Positions 42,831 to 52,107 of a DNA stretch of 64,000 nt are shown in pieces (position 1 is the stretch's first letter; each line of letters begins with the position of its first letter). The stretch is taken from NCBI RefSeq assembly GCF_024623325.1, contig NZ_JANJZD010000009.1, positions 62,001 to 126,000 of the forward strand, read 5' to 3'. This stretch comes from Acetatifactor muris. GTDB lineage: Bacteria; Bacillota; Clostridia; Lachnospirales; Lachnospiraceae. The position numbers were made by a program, and so were the translations under genes. The notes beneath the pieces were generated by a model. It was not told where the DNA came from. It did not search any database and saw nothing but the letters and a program-made list of their open reading frames with translations.

Positions 42831-44927
42831 TCACAGGCTATTGGGGTGTGCCTGGAGATACCAAAGTCCGGAATCACAGGGAAAGCTCACCGTCACTTTG
42901 AACAGATCTCCGTCAACCAGGATCTCCATCTGTCCCTTCTGCAGCTCCACCAGACTTTTGGCAATGGACAATCCCAATCCGTTTCCTTCCATATGGCGGG
43001 ACTTATCCCCCCGCACGAACCTTTCTTCCAATTCATCCGCCGGAAGATTCAGCGCATATTTGGACATATTTCGGAAAATAATCAATACCCTGCCTTCCTT
43101 TTCTTCCACACTCAGATAAACTCTGGATTTTTCCTGTGCGTATTTGCAGATATTATTCAGCAGATTATCAAACACTCTCCACAGGTGCCTGCCGTCCGCC
43201 ATAATCTTCACCGGTTCTTCAGGCTGCCTGGTAATCAGCTCCAGCTCTTTTTCCTCCATCCTCTGCTGATATTCTCCCACTGCCTGAGAAAGCAGCACCC
43301 CCACCTCGCAGCTTTCCGGATTTACCTCCAGATTGCCTGTGGTAGCTTTGGCTGCCTCCATCAAATCCTCCATCAGCTTCTTCAGCCGCCTGGATTGACG
43401 GAGCAGCACCTCCGCATATTCCGCTATTTTCGCTCTGTCAACTTCTTCCGGCCGGCAATTATCCATTGCTGCACAGGCAGCATCACTGTTTTCATCGGAA
43501 ACCTGTTTCCCTGCCCTGGCCGTCTCCTCATAAATCAAATCCGTATAATTAATAATGGAAGTCAGCGGTGTCTTGAGATCATGAGACACATTGGAAATCA
43601 GCTCCGTTTTGAGATGCTCGCTCTTTATTTTCTCAGCTACCGCTCTGGCAATACCCTGCCCCAGGCCGTTCAGATTCTCTCCGTGCTCCTTAAACTCGCC
43701 GAACATTCCAGCAGTATTCACTTCATAGTCCCCGCGCCCTTCCGCCAGTGCCCTGCTTGCATTCAGCAGCTTTTTACAGGTCACTGCAATATACAGAATG
43801 AGGAACAGCAAAATCACTTTTTCCAACGCCCACAACAGCACCCCCGCCTCCGCTCTGACAAACAGGGTCACCCCCACAAGCTCCAGGATGCAGATTCCGA
43901 AATAGACCATCACCGTGGTAATGACCAGAGGGATTCTCCCGATCAGGAAACCACCTCCCCGCCAGATTCCCCGCAGTATCTTAAATATCAGACTGGAGCG
44001 CCAGCATCTGCCCCTTTTCACTCTCAGTGCAAAGTCCATGAAATAGAAAGTCATACAGACCAGAAGTATGGTCCCTCCCACAGCCAGTGTGACAACCTGC
44101 GACAGATCATCCATAAAAGATATAAAATTAAATAAAATATAGGTAAAAAACATTGCGCCGCAGAAAAATATCACTGTCAGTACATCCAGTGGAATTCCCG
44201 TCAATACCCCCGGCACAATGTCATTCTGACCACTTCGGTGTCCCGCACTGCACAGCAGGAATATAAAACAGATAATGCAAAACAATATACTTCCCACAGC
44301 CAGCCCCGCAGCACCATATCTGAGCTCATACAGCCGGATGGCCTCCTCTGCACTTCTCCGAAAATTGTCGTCACAGGGAAAATCCATATCTATGAAGGCA
44401 CGATACAGATACTGCTGATCCTCCTTCATTGTATGCCTGTTCACACTCACTTCTCCACTTTCTCCTCTAAAGGGCTGATGCAGATCCATAATGACTGTCC
44501 CATCCCGTCCCTCCCCTGTATCCAGGAGAACATTGTCTCTTCCCCTTTCATCAATCCAGATCAGCTGAATGTCAATATTTTTATTTTCACATAACTTCCT
44601 GGCCTCCTCAATATCCCCCCAGTCCACCAGAGACGCAAACTCATAGAGCGTATCCATGCATTCTTTTCGCATAGCATCAGTGATTGCCGCATTCCTGCCC
44701 TCTGTGTAATATCCGTTTATCCCGATATATATGCAAAAACCTGTAAATAAAAGCCCTGCCAGGCAGCTTCCTGCCAGCAGGAAAAAGGCAATGATTTTCG
44801 CCGGCAGAGAACCTGTCAGGCGGTACTTCCTGTTCCTGGATCTGCGCGGGATGCTTTCTTCTTTTTCCGTACTTTCCTGCTGTCTTTCTTCTGTTACCAT
44901 TGCTTCCTGCTGTAATCTGTCACTCAT
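42831..44927 (-). CDS. Large multi-spanning sensor histidine kinase
   Basis: A 698-residue kinase. After a basic cytoplasmic N-terminus (NRKYRLTG) come a transmembrane helix near 45-70, an outer loop of about 140 residues, and about five further helices (210-390). The HisKA box is ISNVSHDLKTPLTSIINYTD near residue 455, the N box NLLNNICKYA and G box GNGLGLSIAKSLVEL follow. Relatives sit in VanS-like or cell-wall systems of clostridia. Partner regulator at 45065-45757. GAGG seven bases before the ATG. Confidence 0.9.
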   Translation of the reverse strand: MSDRLQQEAMVTEERQQESTEKEESIPRRSRNRKYRLTGSLPAKIIAFFLLAGSCLAGLLFTGFCIYIGINGYYTEGRNAAITDAMRKECMDTLYEFASLVDWGDIEEARKLCENKNIDIQLIWIDERGRDNVLLDTGEGRDGTVIMDLHQPFRGESGEVSVNRHTMKEDQQYLYRAFIDMDFPCDDNFRRSAEEAIRLYELRYGAAGLAVGSILFCIICFIFLLCSAGHRSGQNDIVPGVLTGIPLDVLTVIFFCGAMFFTYILFNFISFMDDLSQVVTLAVGGTILLVCMTFYFMDFALRVKRGRCWRSSLIFKILRGIWRGGGFLIGRIPLVITTVMVYFGICILELVGVTLFVRAEAGVLLWALEKVILLFLILYIAVTCKKLLNASRALAEGRGDYEVNTAGMFGEFKEHGENLNGLGQGIARAVAEKIKSEHLKTELISNVSHDLKTPLTSIINYTDLIYEETARAGKQVSDENSDAACAAMDNCRPEEVDRAKIAEYAEVLLRQSRRLKKLMEDLMEAAKATTGNLEVNPESCEVGVLLSQAVGEYQQRMEEKELELITRQPEEPVKIMADGRHLWRVFDNLLNNICKYAQEKSRVYLSVEEKEGRVLIIFRNMSKYALNLPADELEERFVRGDKSRHMEGNGLGLSIAKSLVELQKGQMEILVDGDLFKVTVSFPCDSGLWYLQAHPNSL

Positions 44928-45064
44928 AATTGTCCTCTTCTTATTTTCATTGCACTTATTTCTTATTTATTTGTTCCTTCTGTTCCGGTATCTCAGTTTT
45001 GGATATTCTGTTTTGCACCATTTTCTCTGTATTTTTCGTTTTGTCGCTTTCCTTCCGAAAACAT

Positions 45065-45757
45065 TCAGCCCACAGCCTCACATTTATATCCCTGCCCCCA
45101 TACCACTTTCAGATACCGGGGTTCTGCCGGGTTAATCTCTACTTTTTCCCGGATATGTCTGATATGTACCGCCACTGTATTTTCACTGCCATAGGCCGGA
45201 TCATTCCATATTCTCTCATAGATCTCCTTAGGGGAAAAGACCTGTCCCGGATGCTGCATCAACAATTTTAAAATCTCATATTCCGTGGGGGTCAGAAATA
45301 CCTCCTCCCCGTCCAGAAGCACCTTTTTTCTGACATCATCCAGTTCAATTCCGCCGCATCTGAGCACATCCGGTTTCACATTTCCCGCTCCCAGCTGCAT
45401 ATATCTGCGCAGCTGAGACTTCACTCTCGCAGATACCTCCACCGGATTGAAAGGCTTTGTAATATAATCGTCCGCCCCTATGGTAAGCCCCAGAATCTTA
45501 TCAGAATCTTCTGATTTGGCCGTCAGCAGAATCACCGGCACATTGCTTCTCTCCCTGACTTTCACCATGGCCTCAATACCGTCCATCTCCGGCATCATTA
45601 TGTCCATCAGTACCAGATGGATATCCTGCTTCTCCACAATCCCCAGCGCTTCTTTCCCGTTAAAAGCTTCAAACAGATTATAATCGGCATCATTCAGATA
45701 AATCTTCAGGGCATTGACAATATCCCTCTCATCGTCACAAATCAGAATGTTGTACAT
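45065..45757 (-). CDS. OmpR-family response regulator
   Basis: A 230-residue regulator with receiver (LICDDERDIVNAL, VLMDIMMPEMDGIEA, GADDYITKPFN) and winged helix (IWNDPAYGSENTVAVHIRHI) ending GQGYKCEAVG. The AYGSENTVAVHIRHIR pattern is close to VanR-type regulators. It is transcribed just ahead of the large kinase, 137 bp apart, and presumably is its partner. The ribosome site GGAGG is about 13 bases upstream, rather far. Confidence 0.9.
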   Translation of the reverse strand: MYNILICDDERDIVNALKIYLNDADYNLFEAFNGKEALGIVEKQDIHLVLMDIMMPEMDGIEAMVKVRERSNVPVILLTAKSEDSDKILGLTIGADDYITKPFNPVEVSARVKSQLRRYMQLGAGNVKPDVLRCGGIELDDVRKKVLLDGEEVFLTPTEYEILKLLMQHPGQVFSPKEIYERIWNDPAYGSENTVAVHIRHIREKVEINPAEPRYLKVVWGQGYKCEAVG

Positions 45758-46009
45758 ATCAGCTGATATTCCCTCCTCATTCCAGTTCTCTCATACATGT
45801 CCTTCTCACTGTTACACATACGGATTCCATTCCGGTCTTACTACATACCTGCCAAAAAGATCTGTGCACTGTTCAGACACTTATAGTCATCCGGATATCT
45901 CTTCAGTCGGTACAGATATTGTATCAGATTATTTTTTAATAAAAAACAGGGCAATTATTTAAGAATTAATTAACATTCCCCTCATAAAGTTCACACCTGC
46001 TCAGGATGC
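45758..46009. other. Intergenic region upstream of the response regulator
   Basis: A+T-rich, with a TACAAT hexamer on the minus strand near 45918 that could be a -10 element. No gene, repeat or RNA was recognised. Confidence 0.4.
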
Positions 46010-46048
46010 AAAAACAGCACCCCTTCAGCCAAAGCCGGGTGCTGTGTT
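46010..46048 (-). terminator. Intrinsic terminator after the long PF06541 gene
   Basis: On the minus strand ACAGCACCC pairs with GGGTGCTGT, followed by T5. Confidence 0.85.
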
Positions 46049-46078
46049 CATATTACTTTCAATGACAGGAAAGTAGAT

Positions 46079-47053
46079 TTAATCCTCTTCCTTCTTTTTC
46101 TCTTTCTTCTCCGCAGCTTTTTTCTTCAGCTCTTCCAGAGATTCGCTGAATTCTACAGAAGTCATTCCGGGATTGGAACGAATCATATCCCTCTGGAAAA
46201 AGTCCTTTATCCTGCCCAGCCGGTTTCTGTCCGCCAGGTTAACGGCATACCTTGTTTTCAATTCCAGAAATTCTTCTTTTACACTTTCCACATATTCCGT
46301 CGGTTTTGTCAGCAGCATATTCTTAAGCGTCTCCAGTCTGGCTTCCACGCCTGATTTCACATCTTCGAAGCGTACCGCCATACCCTCTGTCAGTTCTTCC
46401 CTGGCCGCACTTACACTTTCTGAGAAAGCCGTCCTGTAGTTCTCCATTCCATGGTTTACCTGGGCAAAAATGTCATTCAGACGCTTCTGAATATGCACCA
46501 TCTCCTCTTTCACCTGCTCCATTTTCACAAGAATATTCCGCAGATCAATGGCAGCTTTAAAAGAAAGCGAGAAATCCGCAACAATATAAATCGTCAGAAT
46601 GTATGTGGACACCTTTAATGCCCGATCAGGTATCGAGAAAACCAGCTGTTCCACAGGAATGTGAACCACCTTTGTCATCAGAATCGTCAGAAGCCCCCAT
46701 GCCAGTGTGGTGCCGAGACACACATGCCCCTGAAAATTGAACTTCTGATTGGAGTAATCCCAATAGCGCACCTTGAACAGCGCCTCCATAGTCACGCCGG
46801 TGACATATTCCAGGACGGTGGCTCCAATGCATCCGGCCACATAAGTCATGATAAGATTCTCCCGAAAAGGCATGGACACCACCAGCATCATAACAGCGCC
46901 GCTCCCATAAAGTGGCAGAAAAGGTCCCCGCATAAAGCCCCTGTTGGTAAGTTTTCTCTCTTTTACAGAAACATATGCAGATTCAATACACCATCCTGCA
47001 AAACAATAAAAATAGAAGAAAAACATCCATTGAAGTACTGAATATGATTCCAT
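46079..47053 (-). CDS. PF06541 membrane protein with a C-terminal coiled coil
   Basis: A 324-residue protein. The first 165 residues hold about five helices with the family start FFYFYCFAGWCIESAYVSVK and the block FMRGPFLPLYGSGAVMML. From residue 170 it is charged and helical (LVKMEQVKEEMVHIQKRLND), predicted coiled coil, ending in a Lys/Glu-rich tail (KKKAAEKKEKKKEED). No ATPase gene is nearby, so the database name of ABC permease is doubtful. A shorter relative is at 25586-26035. GAGG seven bases before the ATG. Confidence 0.8.
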   Translation of the reverse strand: MESYSVLQWMFFFYFYCFAGWCIESAYVSVKERKLTNRGFMRGPFLPLYGSGAVMMLVVSMPFRENLIMTYVAGCIGATVLEYVTGVTMEALFKVRYWDYSNQKFNFQGHVCLGTTLAWGLLTILMTKVVHIPVEQLVFSIPDRALKVSTYILTIYIVADFSLSFKAAIDLRNILVKMEQVKEEMVHIQKRLNDIFAQVNHGMENYRTAFSESVSAAREELTEGMAVRFEDVKSGVEARLETLKNMLLTKPTEYVESVKEEFLELKTRYAVNLADRNRLGRIKDFFQRDMIRSNPGMTSVEFSESLEELKKKAAEKKEKKKEED

Positions 47054-47128
47054 AAATACGCCTCACTGTTCTGACTCTTCCGGCAGAAATCTCCGTTAAT
47101 GGTTCCGCCGCTTTCATCCCATCTTCTC

Positions 47129-47905
47129 TTATCTGTAAACAGCCACATCCATGGCCAGTTTCCCTTTTCTTGTCTCTCTGGGCTCACCGATCAGGATAAA
47201 TTTCCCGTATCCTCTGGCATTTACCGTCTCCCCGCACTTCAGCTGTCGGGAATTGTTCTCACAGAGCCGCCCGTTCACATATACTTTTCCGGCCCGGAAC
47301 AAGTCCAGGCTCCTGTCTCTGGACAGATTGCAGACTTTTGCCATCACCGCATCCACCCGCAGGGACGGCACCTGTACACATATGGTCTCCGGCTCTTCCT
47401 GTGGGATATCCATCACATTCTCTGCCACAGTGCATTTTACCCTGGTATGCTTCACCTGGTCCAGATTCCCACAGATAAAATCAGCAATGGTATCCAGACA
47501 AAAAAGGCAGGCCCGTTTCTCACCTGCCTTTATGTCACCGATGGTACTCCTCTCAATTCCCAGATTCATCAGTGCTCCCAGAAAGTCCCTGTGGGAAAGT
47601 TCCTCCGCGAACTTCATCGCAAGCGGCTGAATCTGAATACATACCAGAGGAAATTCCACTTCATATCCCAGTTCTCCGGCATTGCCAAATCGAATCATCA
47701 CCCTCTCCGCAGTCTCAAAACCACCGTTCAGGCAGTAACCGGCATACCGCAGTCCGGGCTCTTCCCGCCAGAACACATCCTGCTCGCTCAGCCCCAGGAA
47801 TCCGGTGAATGTATAGCAGCTCTGCTGATAAGACTTGTCCGCCAGATCATGCAGCCGGTTTTTCAGCTGTTGTATTTCTTTCTCATTTGAATGACTTTTA
47901 TCCAT
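47129..47905 (-). CDS. YlmH-like S4-domain RNA-binding protein
   Basis: A 258-residue protein related to YlmH, found beside division genes in many Firmicutes. The N-terminal region includes FTGFLGLSEQDVFWREEPGL; GIERSTIGDIKAGEKRACLF near residue 130 corresponds to the conserved YlmH core; the S4 domain is about 180-240 (RVDAVMAKVCNLSRDRSLDL, then KVYVNGRL). YlmH has been linked to ribosome rescue. Here it is placed with COG0523 GTPase genes rather than the division cluster, 12 bp downstream of one of them. Confidence 0.85.
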   Translation of the reverse strand: MDKSHSNEKEIQQLKNRLHDLADKSYQQSCYTFTGFLGLSEQDVFWREEPGLRYAGYCLNGGFETAERVMIRFGNAGELGYEVEFPLVCIQIQPLAMKFAEELSHRDFLGALMNLGIERSTIGDIKAGEKRACLFCLDTIADFICGNLDQVKHTRVKCTVAENVMDIPQEEPETICVQVPSLRVDAVMAKVCNLSRDRSLDLFRAGKVYVNGRLCENNSRQLKCGETVNARGYGKFILIGEPRETRKGKLAMDVAVYR

Positions 47906-47917
47906 CCGGAGTGTCTC

Positions 47918-48850
47918 CTATGAAAACGAGATAATCTCTTCCTTCGGCGCCCTTGTCTTCTCCACGCTGACCGCATGCAGCACTGGTCCTTCTCCGTTAT
48001 AATCTTCCCAGTATTCCTTTGCCACCACAGCCGTCACTTTTACCCACTCCCGCTGCCGCAGCCCATCAGCTCCCGAAAATTCACAGGTATATCCCAGAAA
48101 GGCCATATCGTCCGCGCAGCAGGTCATGGCCATTCTTCCCGGCACAAAATATCCCTTCGGAAAATTTTCCGGTTTCAGTACCATCGCCACAAACTGCAGC
48201 TTTTTCCCCACATACCGCTCCAGATGATCCATGGAGTCAAGATACCAGATTCCATACCCCTGATTATCCAGCACAATCAGCTCCTGATTCAGATCATAAG
48301 GCAGATCTTCTTCAAAAATCTCGTCGATCTCCCCTTTCTCATCCTCAAAAATGACATCGGCAGAAGGATTTACCGCTTTGATGTTCCGCTTGTAGGAACT
48401 CAGCTGCTCCTTCGCCTCATCGCAGCGATTGAAGATAATCATCTCCGATTTCCGAATCATCTCCGCAAGCAGAGAGCGCATATTGGTGTAGTACATGGGA
48501 AAAGTAGAACCGTCGATTGTCGTGATCTGCTGCTCAATTTTCCAATACCAGGGCAGCTTCATATTCTTGTAATTCCACATACCGTTATATTCAATTATGA
48601 TACGTTCCGGCTTATGCTTTTTCTCCAGCTCCGTCAGATGTGCGGGATTAAAATCCTCTTCATTCTCAATCAGCTCTATCTCCGTACGGCTCTGTGCCAG
48701 TAAATCAGGTTCATACTCATTCTCACCCTCTTCACAGAGAATCAGAAGCGTCTTCCCCTTAACCTGAAAATACTGCTGCCCCAGCGTAAAACTGATAAAC
48801 TGCGTCTTGCCGCTTTCCAGGAATCCGTTAATCATATATACCGTTTTCAT
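47918..48850 (-). CDS. COG0523-type GTPase paralogue
   Basis: A 310-residue P-loop protein with the N-terminal YMINGFLESGKTQFI Walker A and the NRCD motif (IIFNRCDEAKEQ) of G3E GTPases. The usual CxCC metal site is not in its normal place after Walker A (TLLILCEEGENEYE instead), so it may not be a metal chaperone. The C-terminal third (ENFPKGYFVPGRMAMTCC) has a Cys pair. It follows the His-rich CobW-like gene by 53 bp and probably acts together with it. Confidence 0.8.
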   Translation of the reverse strand: MKTVYMINGFLESGKTQFISFTLGQQYFQVKGKTLLILCEEGENEYEPDLLAQSRTEIELIENEEDFNPAHLTELEKKHKPERIIIEYNGMWNYKNMKLPWYWKIEQQITTIDGSTFPMYYTNMRSLLAEMIRKSEMIIFNRCDEAKEQLSSYKRNIKAVNPSADVIFEDEKGEIDEIFEEDLPYDLNQELIVLDNQGYGIWYLDSMDHLERYVGKKLQFVAMVLKPENFPKGYFVPGRMAMTCCADDMAFLGYTCEFSGADGLRQREWVKVTAVVAKEYWEDYNGEGPVLHAVSVEKTRAPKEEIISFS

Positions 48851-48903
48851 CTCTGCTCCTATCCGTCCGCTGCCGCCCCCCGGGTGAAGCTGTCCAACCC
48901 AGC

Positions 48904-50160
48904 TCAGCGGAACAATTCCTCCAGCTTATCTTCCTTCAGTTCTGCTCCAATGACACAATACTTTCCAGTCACTTCGGGCTTCCCTGCTCTGATGTCATGC
49001 TCTTCCGGAACATAATCAAAATAAATCCAGGTACCATCCTCTGCCGGGACCATACCTTTCGAGCGCAGAATCGCACCGTACTCTCCACTGTCCAGGGCAG
49101 TCAGGATGCTTTCAATCCGCTCCCTGGTAAACTTCGCCGGCGACTCTTTCCCCCAGCTGGTAAATACTTCATCCGCGTGGTGGTCATGATGGTCGTGACC
49201 GCAGCCGCAGTGTCCGTCGTGATCATGGTGGTGCCCATCATGACCATGGCAGCACTCTCCGTCCTCGTGATCATGATGATGCCCATCGTGACCGTGGCAG
49301 CACTCTCCGTCCTCGTGATCATGATGATGCCCATCGTGACCGTGGCAGCACTCTCCATCCTCGTGATCATGGTGATGATGCCCATCATGACCGTGGCAGC
49401 ACTCTCCACCCTCGTGATCATGGTGATGATGCCCATCGTGACCATGGCAGCACTCTCCATCCTCGTGACCATGGTGATGATGTCCATCATGGTCATGATG
49501 GTGGTGGTGCTCCTGCTCTTCACCTGCGTGTTCCAGCATTTCCCGCATCATTTCTGCCAGCGTATCCACGCCCTCGATCGTCTCCAGTACGGCCCTGCCG
49601 TCCAGCTCCGCCAGAGGTGTTGTGATAATAACCGCTTTCTCATTGTGCTCACGAATCAGTTCCACACATTCCTGAAGCCTGGCGTCACTTACCTTATCCG
49701 TTCTGCTCAGAAGAATTGTTCCCGCGTATTCAATCTGATTCACAAAAAACTCGCCGAAATTCTTGATATACATCTTCGCCTTGGAGGCATCTACCACAGC
49801 CACTGCACTGTTCACCTGCACATCCAGATCTGCCGCCACATTTTCAACCGCTTTCAGCACATCCGATAACTTCCCCACTCCCGAAGGCTCAATCAGAATC
49901 CGCTCCGGCGCATACGTCTCAATCACTTCCTTCAGAGAAGTACCGAAATCACCTACCAGCGAACAACAGATACAGCCGGAATTCATCTCCTTAATCTCGA
50001 TTCCCGCCTCTTTCAAGAAGCCGCCGTCAATTCCGATCTCTCCGAATTCATTTTCAATCAGCACAGTCCTGCTGCCGTCCAGGGCCTCTTTTAAAAGCTT
50101 TTTAATCAGTGTGGTCTTACCGGCTCCCAGGAATCCAGAAAACACATCTATCTTAGTCAT
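48904..50160 (-). CDS. CobW/COG0523-type GTPase with a His/Cys-rich repeat
   Basis: About 418 residues from the ATG at 50160 (GGAAG five bases upstream); longer frames upstream lack a ribosome site. Walker A is SGFLGAGKTTLIKKLL; the metal site is SGCICC near residue 65; the G4 motif is LSRTDKV. Between the GTPase and the C-terminal CobW domain lies an extraordinary His-rich stretch of about 110 residues with five repeats of DGECCHGHDGHHH. Such stretches store or sense zinc, nickel or cobalt. The C-terminal domain reads WIYFDYVPEEHDIRAGKPEV. Likely a metal chaperone. Confidence 0.88.
   Translation of the reverse strand: MTKIDVFSGFLGAGKTTLIKKLLKEALDGSRTVLIENEFGEIGIDGGFLKEAGIEIKEMNSGCICCSLVGDFGTSLKEVIETYAPERILIEPSGVGKLSDVLKAVENVAADLDVQVNSAVAVVDASKAKMYIKNFGEFFVNQIEYAGTILLSRTDKVSDARLQECVELIREHNEKAVIITTPLAELDGRAVLETIEGVDTLAEMMREMLEHAGEEQEHHHHHDHDGHHHHGHEDGECCHGHDGHHHHDHEGGECCHGHDGHHHHDHEDGECCHGHDGHHHDHEDGECCHGHDGHHHDHEDGECCHGHDGHHHDHDGHCGCGHDHHDHHADEVFTSWGKESPAKFTRERIESILTALDSGEYGAILRSKGMVPAEDGTWIYFDYVPEEHDIRAGKPEVTGKYCVIGAELKEDKLEELFR
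49180..49512. repeat. Tandem repeat encoding the His/Cys-rich stretch
   Basis: About five units of 45-51 bp, each coding DGECCHGHDGHHH(H)DHE. It lies within the COG0523 gene on the minus strand. Unit lengths differ by whole codons, as expected from slippage under selection for frame. Confidence 0.85.
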
Positions 50161-50308
50161 TTTACTTCCATCCTTTCTCAGGGTTTCCCGTGCAACAAAG
50201 ATAGTGTATACGGACTCTCCGCATACACTTTGTCTGAACCCCTGCCATTTTACTTCATTCTCCTCCATAATGATGCAATTGTCAATAAATTTAAAATAAA
50301 TTTTTGCA

Positions 50309-51109
50309 TTAAAACAGCTCGTCCAGCAGGATATAATATTTCATCTTCTCATAATCCGGTTCCAGTCCCAGCTGTTCAAACAGCTGCTCCGCCCGGAATC
50401 CTTCATATGCTCTGCCGCCGTATTTTCCACTGTAATTGTGACTGATACTGCGGAACGCAAGCGCTATATCCAGCCATTTGTCCGCAGTTCCCGCCTTTCC
50501 CAGATCAATAAAGCCGCCCGGCTTTCCCTTCTCCGCGAAAATATTGGGAAGGCAGAAATCTCCGTGGGACAGCACGATTTCCTCCGCGGGGCGATTCTCC
50601 TCCAGCCAGTTCAGCAAATGTTCCGGACTTTGAAACCCGTTTTCTCCAAAGGTCTCCGGCTCTACATTATCCATATCCACCAGGCCGTTCTCCACATTGT
50701 ATCTGGCCATCTGCAGCTTTCTGTCCAGATCATTTGCACACGGACAATCCGATACATCCACACGCCACAGCATCTTCAGGCTTTCCGCCAGAATGCCGGA
50801 CAGCAGTTCCGGATTCTTCATATACATTTCGTCACAGAGCATTTTCCCCGGAAGCTTCGTCATCAGCAGCCAGGCTTTCCCGTCTCTCTCCTCCCAGGCA
50901 AGGACTTCGGGAACAGGAAGTCTGCCCCGCAGCCATTGCATCATCTGATACTCATTTGCAGCCTCTCCCATTCTGTCGGCGTCCTGCACTTTCAGCACCA
51001 TATCTTCAAATAAAATGACCTCCGAATCCGACATTCCCGTTTCGTCTGTCCGAAAAGGTCTGCTGCCTGTTATTTCCCGGATTTTCCCGGGCATTTCCGT
51101 CATTCTCAC
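50309..51109 (-). CDS. Aminoglycoside 3'-phosphotransferase-like kinase
   Basis: A 266-residue protein from a GTG at 51109 with GGAGGG five bases upstream. It has the full APH(3') layout: the catalytic loop VLSHGDFCLPNIFAEKG near residue 185, the GFIDLGKAGTADKWLDIALA metal/DFG-like block near 205, and the C-terminus YEKMKYYILLDELF, which closely resembles the end of APH(3')-IIIa. The N-terminal hinge segment is LLMTKLPGKMLCDEM. It is a chromosomal, divergent member; whether it confers kanamycin or neomycin resistance is not shown. No mobile element is next to it. Confidence 0.85.
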   Translation of the reverse strand: MRMTEMPGKIREITGSRPFRTDETGMSDSEVILFEDMVLKVQDADRMGEAANEYQMMQWLRGRLPVPEVLAWEERDGKAWLLMTKLPGKMLCDEMYMKNPELLSGILAESLKMLWRVDVSDCPCANDLDRKLQMARYNVENGLVDMDNVEPETFGENGFQSPEHLLNWLEENRPAEEIVLSHGDFCLPNIFAEKGKPGGFIDLGKAGTADKWLDIALAFRSISHNYSGKYGGRAYEGFRAEQLFEQLGLEPDYEKMKYYILLDELF

Positions 51110-51144
51110 ACTATCCCTCCGCAGGCGTCCACGCCCGTCTTCTA

Positions 51145-52107
51145 TCAGTTCAGACAGGAAACAATATCCCGCTTCATATCCAGCACCGCTTCCCTGGCTG
51201 CCTCCGCATAGCCGGCCTCACCAAAACGGGCATATTTTTCCTGTTGATATGCCGCAATAATGCCTCTGGAAGAGTTGATAATGGCACCCAGACCATCTTC
51301 GTTAAAGAAATGCACCAGGTCCGCACCTTTGCCGCCCTGAGCACCGTACCCGGGAACCAGAATGAAAGTCCTTGGCATGATTTTCCGGAGAATCCTTCCC
51401 TGTTCCGGATAAGTGGCCCCCACCACGGCACCCACATAGCTGTAATCGCCGGACTCCGGCATACATTCCGCACCCCAGGCTGCCACCTGACTGCCCACAA
51501 TCTCGTATACAGGCCTTTCCCCGGCCTCCTCTCCTCCGGTACGGCTCTCCCCTGCACTCACCAGACGATCCTGCAGTTCTCCGCTGCTGGGATTGGAAGT
51601 TTTCACCAGTACAAAAATTCCTTTGTGTTCTGCTTTACATACATTCATAAAGGGTCTGACCCCGTCGGAACCCAGATAGGGATTCACCGTGACAAAGTCT
51701 TCGTCAAAACCGCTGCAAAAGCTTTGCCCTACCTGTACCTTTCCCAGGTGCCCCACCGCATATGCCTCGGATGTGGAACCGATATCACCTCTCTTAATGT
51801 CACCGATTACCACCAGCTCTTTTTCCTTACAGTAATTTACCGTTTTCTGAAAAGCAATCAGCCCGGGAATGCCGAACTGCTCATACATGGCAATCTGGGG
51901 CTTAACCGCCGGCACCAGATCATATATGGCATCCACAATCCCTTTGTTATATTGCCATATGGCCTCCGCCGCTCCCTCCAGCGTCTCTCCGTACTCCGCA
52001 AAAGCTGCCCGGCGGATATGCTCCGGCACAAATTTCATTGTGGGGTCCAGTCCCACCACAATAGGTGCGTTTGTTTTCTGAATTTTCTGTATCAGTTTAT
52101 TAATCAT
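51145..52107 (-). CDS. pyrF: Orotidine 5'-phosphate decarboxylase
   Basis: About 320 residues from the ATG at 52107 (GGAG six bases upstream). The larger, clostridial-type (about 300 residues) of OMP decarboxylase: APIVVGLDPTMKFVPEHI at the start, the catalytic ELVVIGDIKRGDIGSTSEAY near residue 95, and VPGYGAQGGKGADL late. It forms UMP. The usual partner genes (pyrK, pyrD, pyrE) are not adjacent, and pyrBI lie 16 kb away. A short insertion near residue 195 (ESRTGGEEAGERPVY) is unusual but in frame. Confidence 0.94.
   Translation of the reverse strand: MINKLIQKIQKTNAPIVVGLDPTMKFVPEHIRRAAFAEYGETLEGAAEAIWQYNKGIVDAIYDLVPAVKPQIAMYEQFGIPGLIAFQKTVNYCKEKELVVIGDIKRGDIGSTSEAYAVGHLGKVQVGQSFCSGFDEDFVTVNPYLGSDGVRPFMNVCKAEHKGIFVLVKTSNPSSGELQDRLVSAGESRTGGEEAGERPVYEIVGSQVAAWGAECMPESGDYSYVGAVVGATYPEQGRILRKIMPRTFILVPGYGAQGGKGADLVHFFNEDGLGAIINSSRGIIAAYQQEKYARFGEAGYAEAAREAVLDMKRDIVSCLN

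Noticed and set aside
42825..44135. 436-codon plus-strand ORF opposite the large kinase
   Set aside because: Antisense shadow with no start signal.
49180..49512. Non-coding satellite or CRISPR-like array
   Set aside because: It lies in frame within a GTPase gene and unit lengths change by whole codons.
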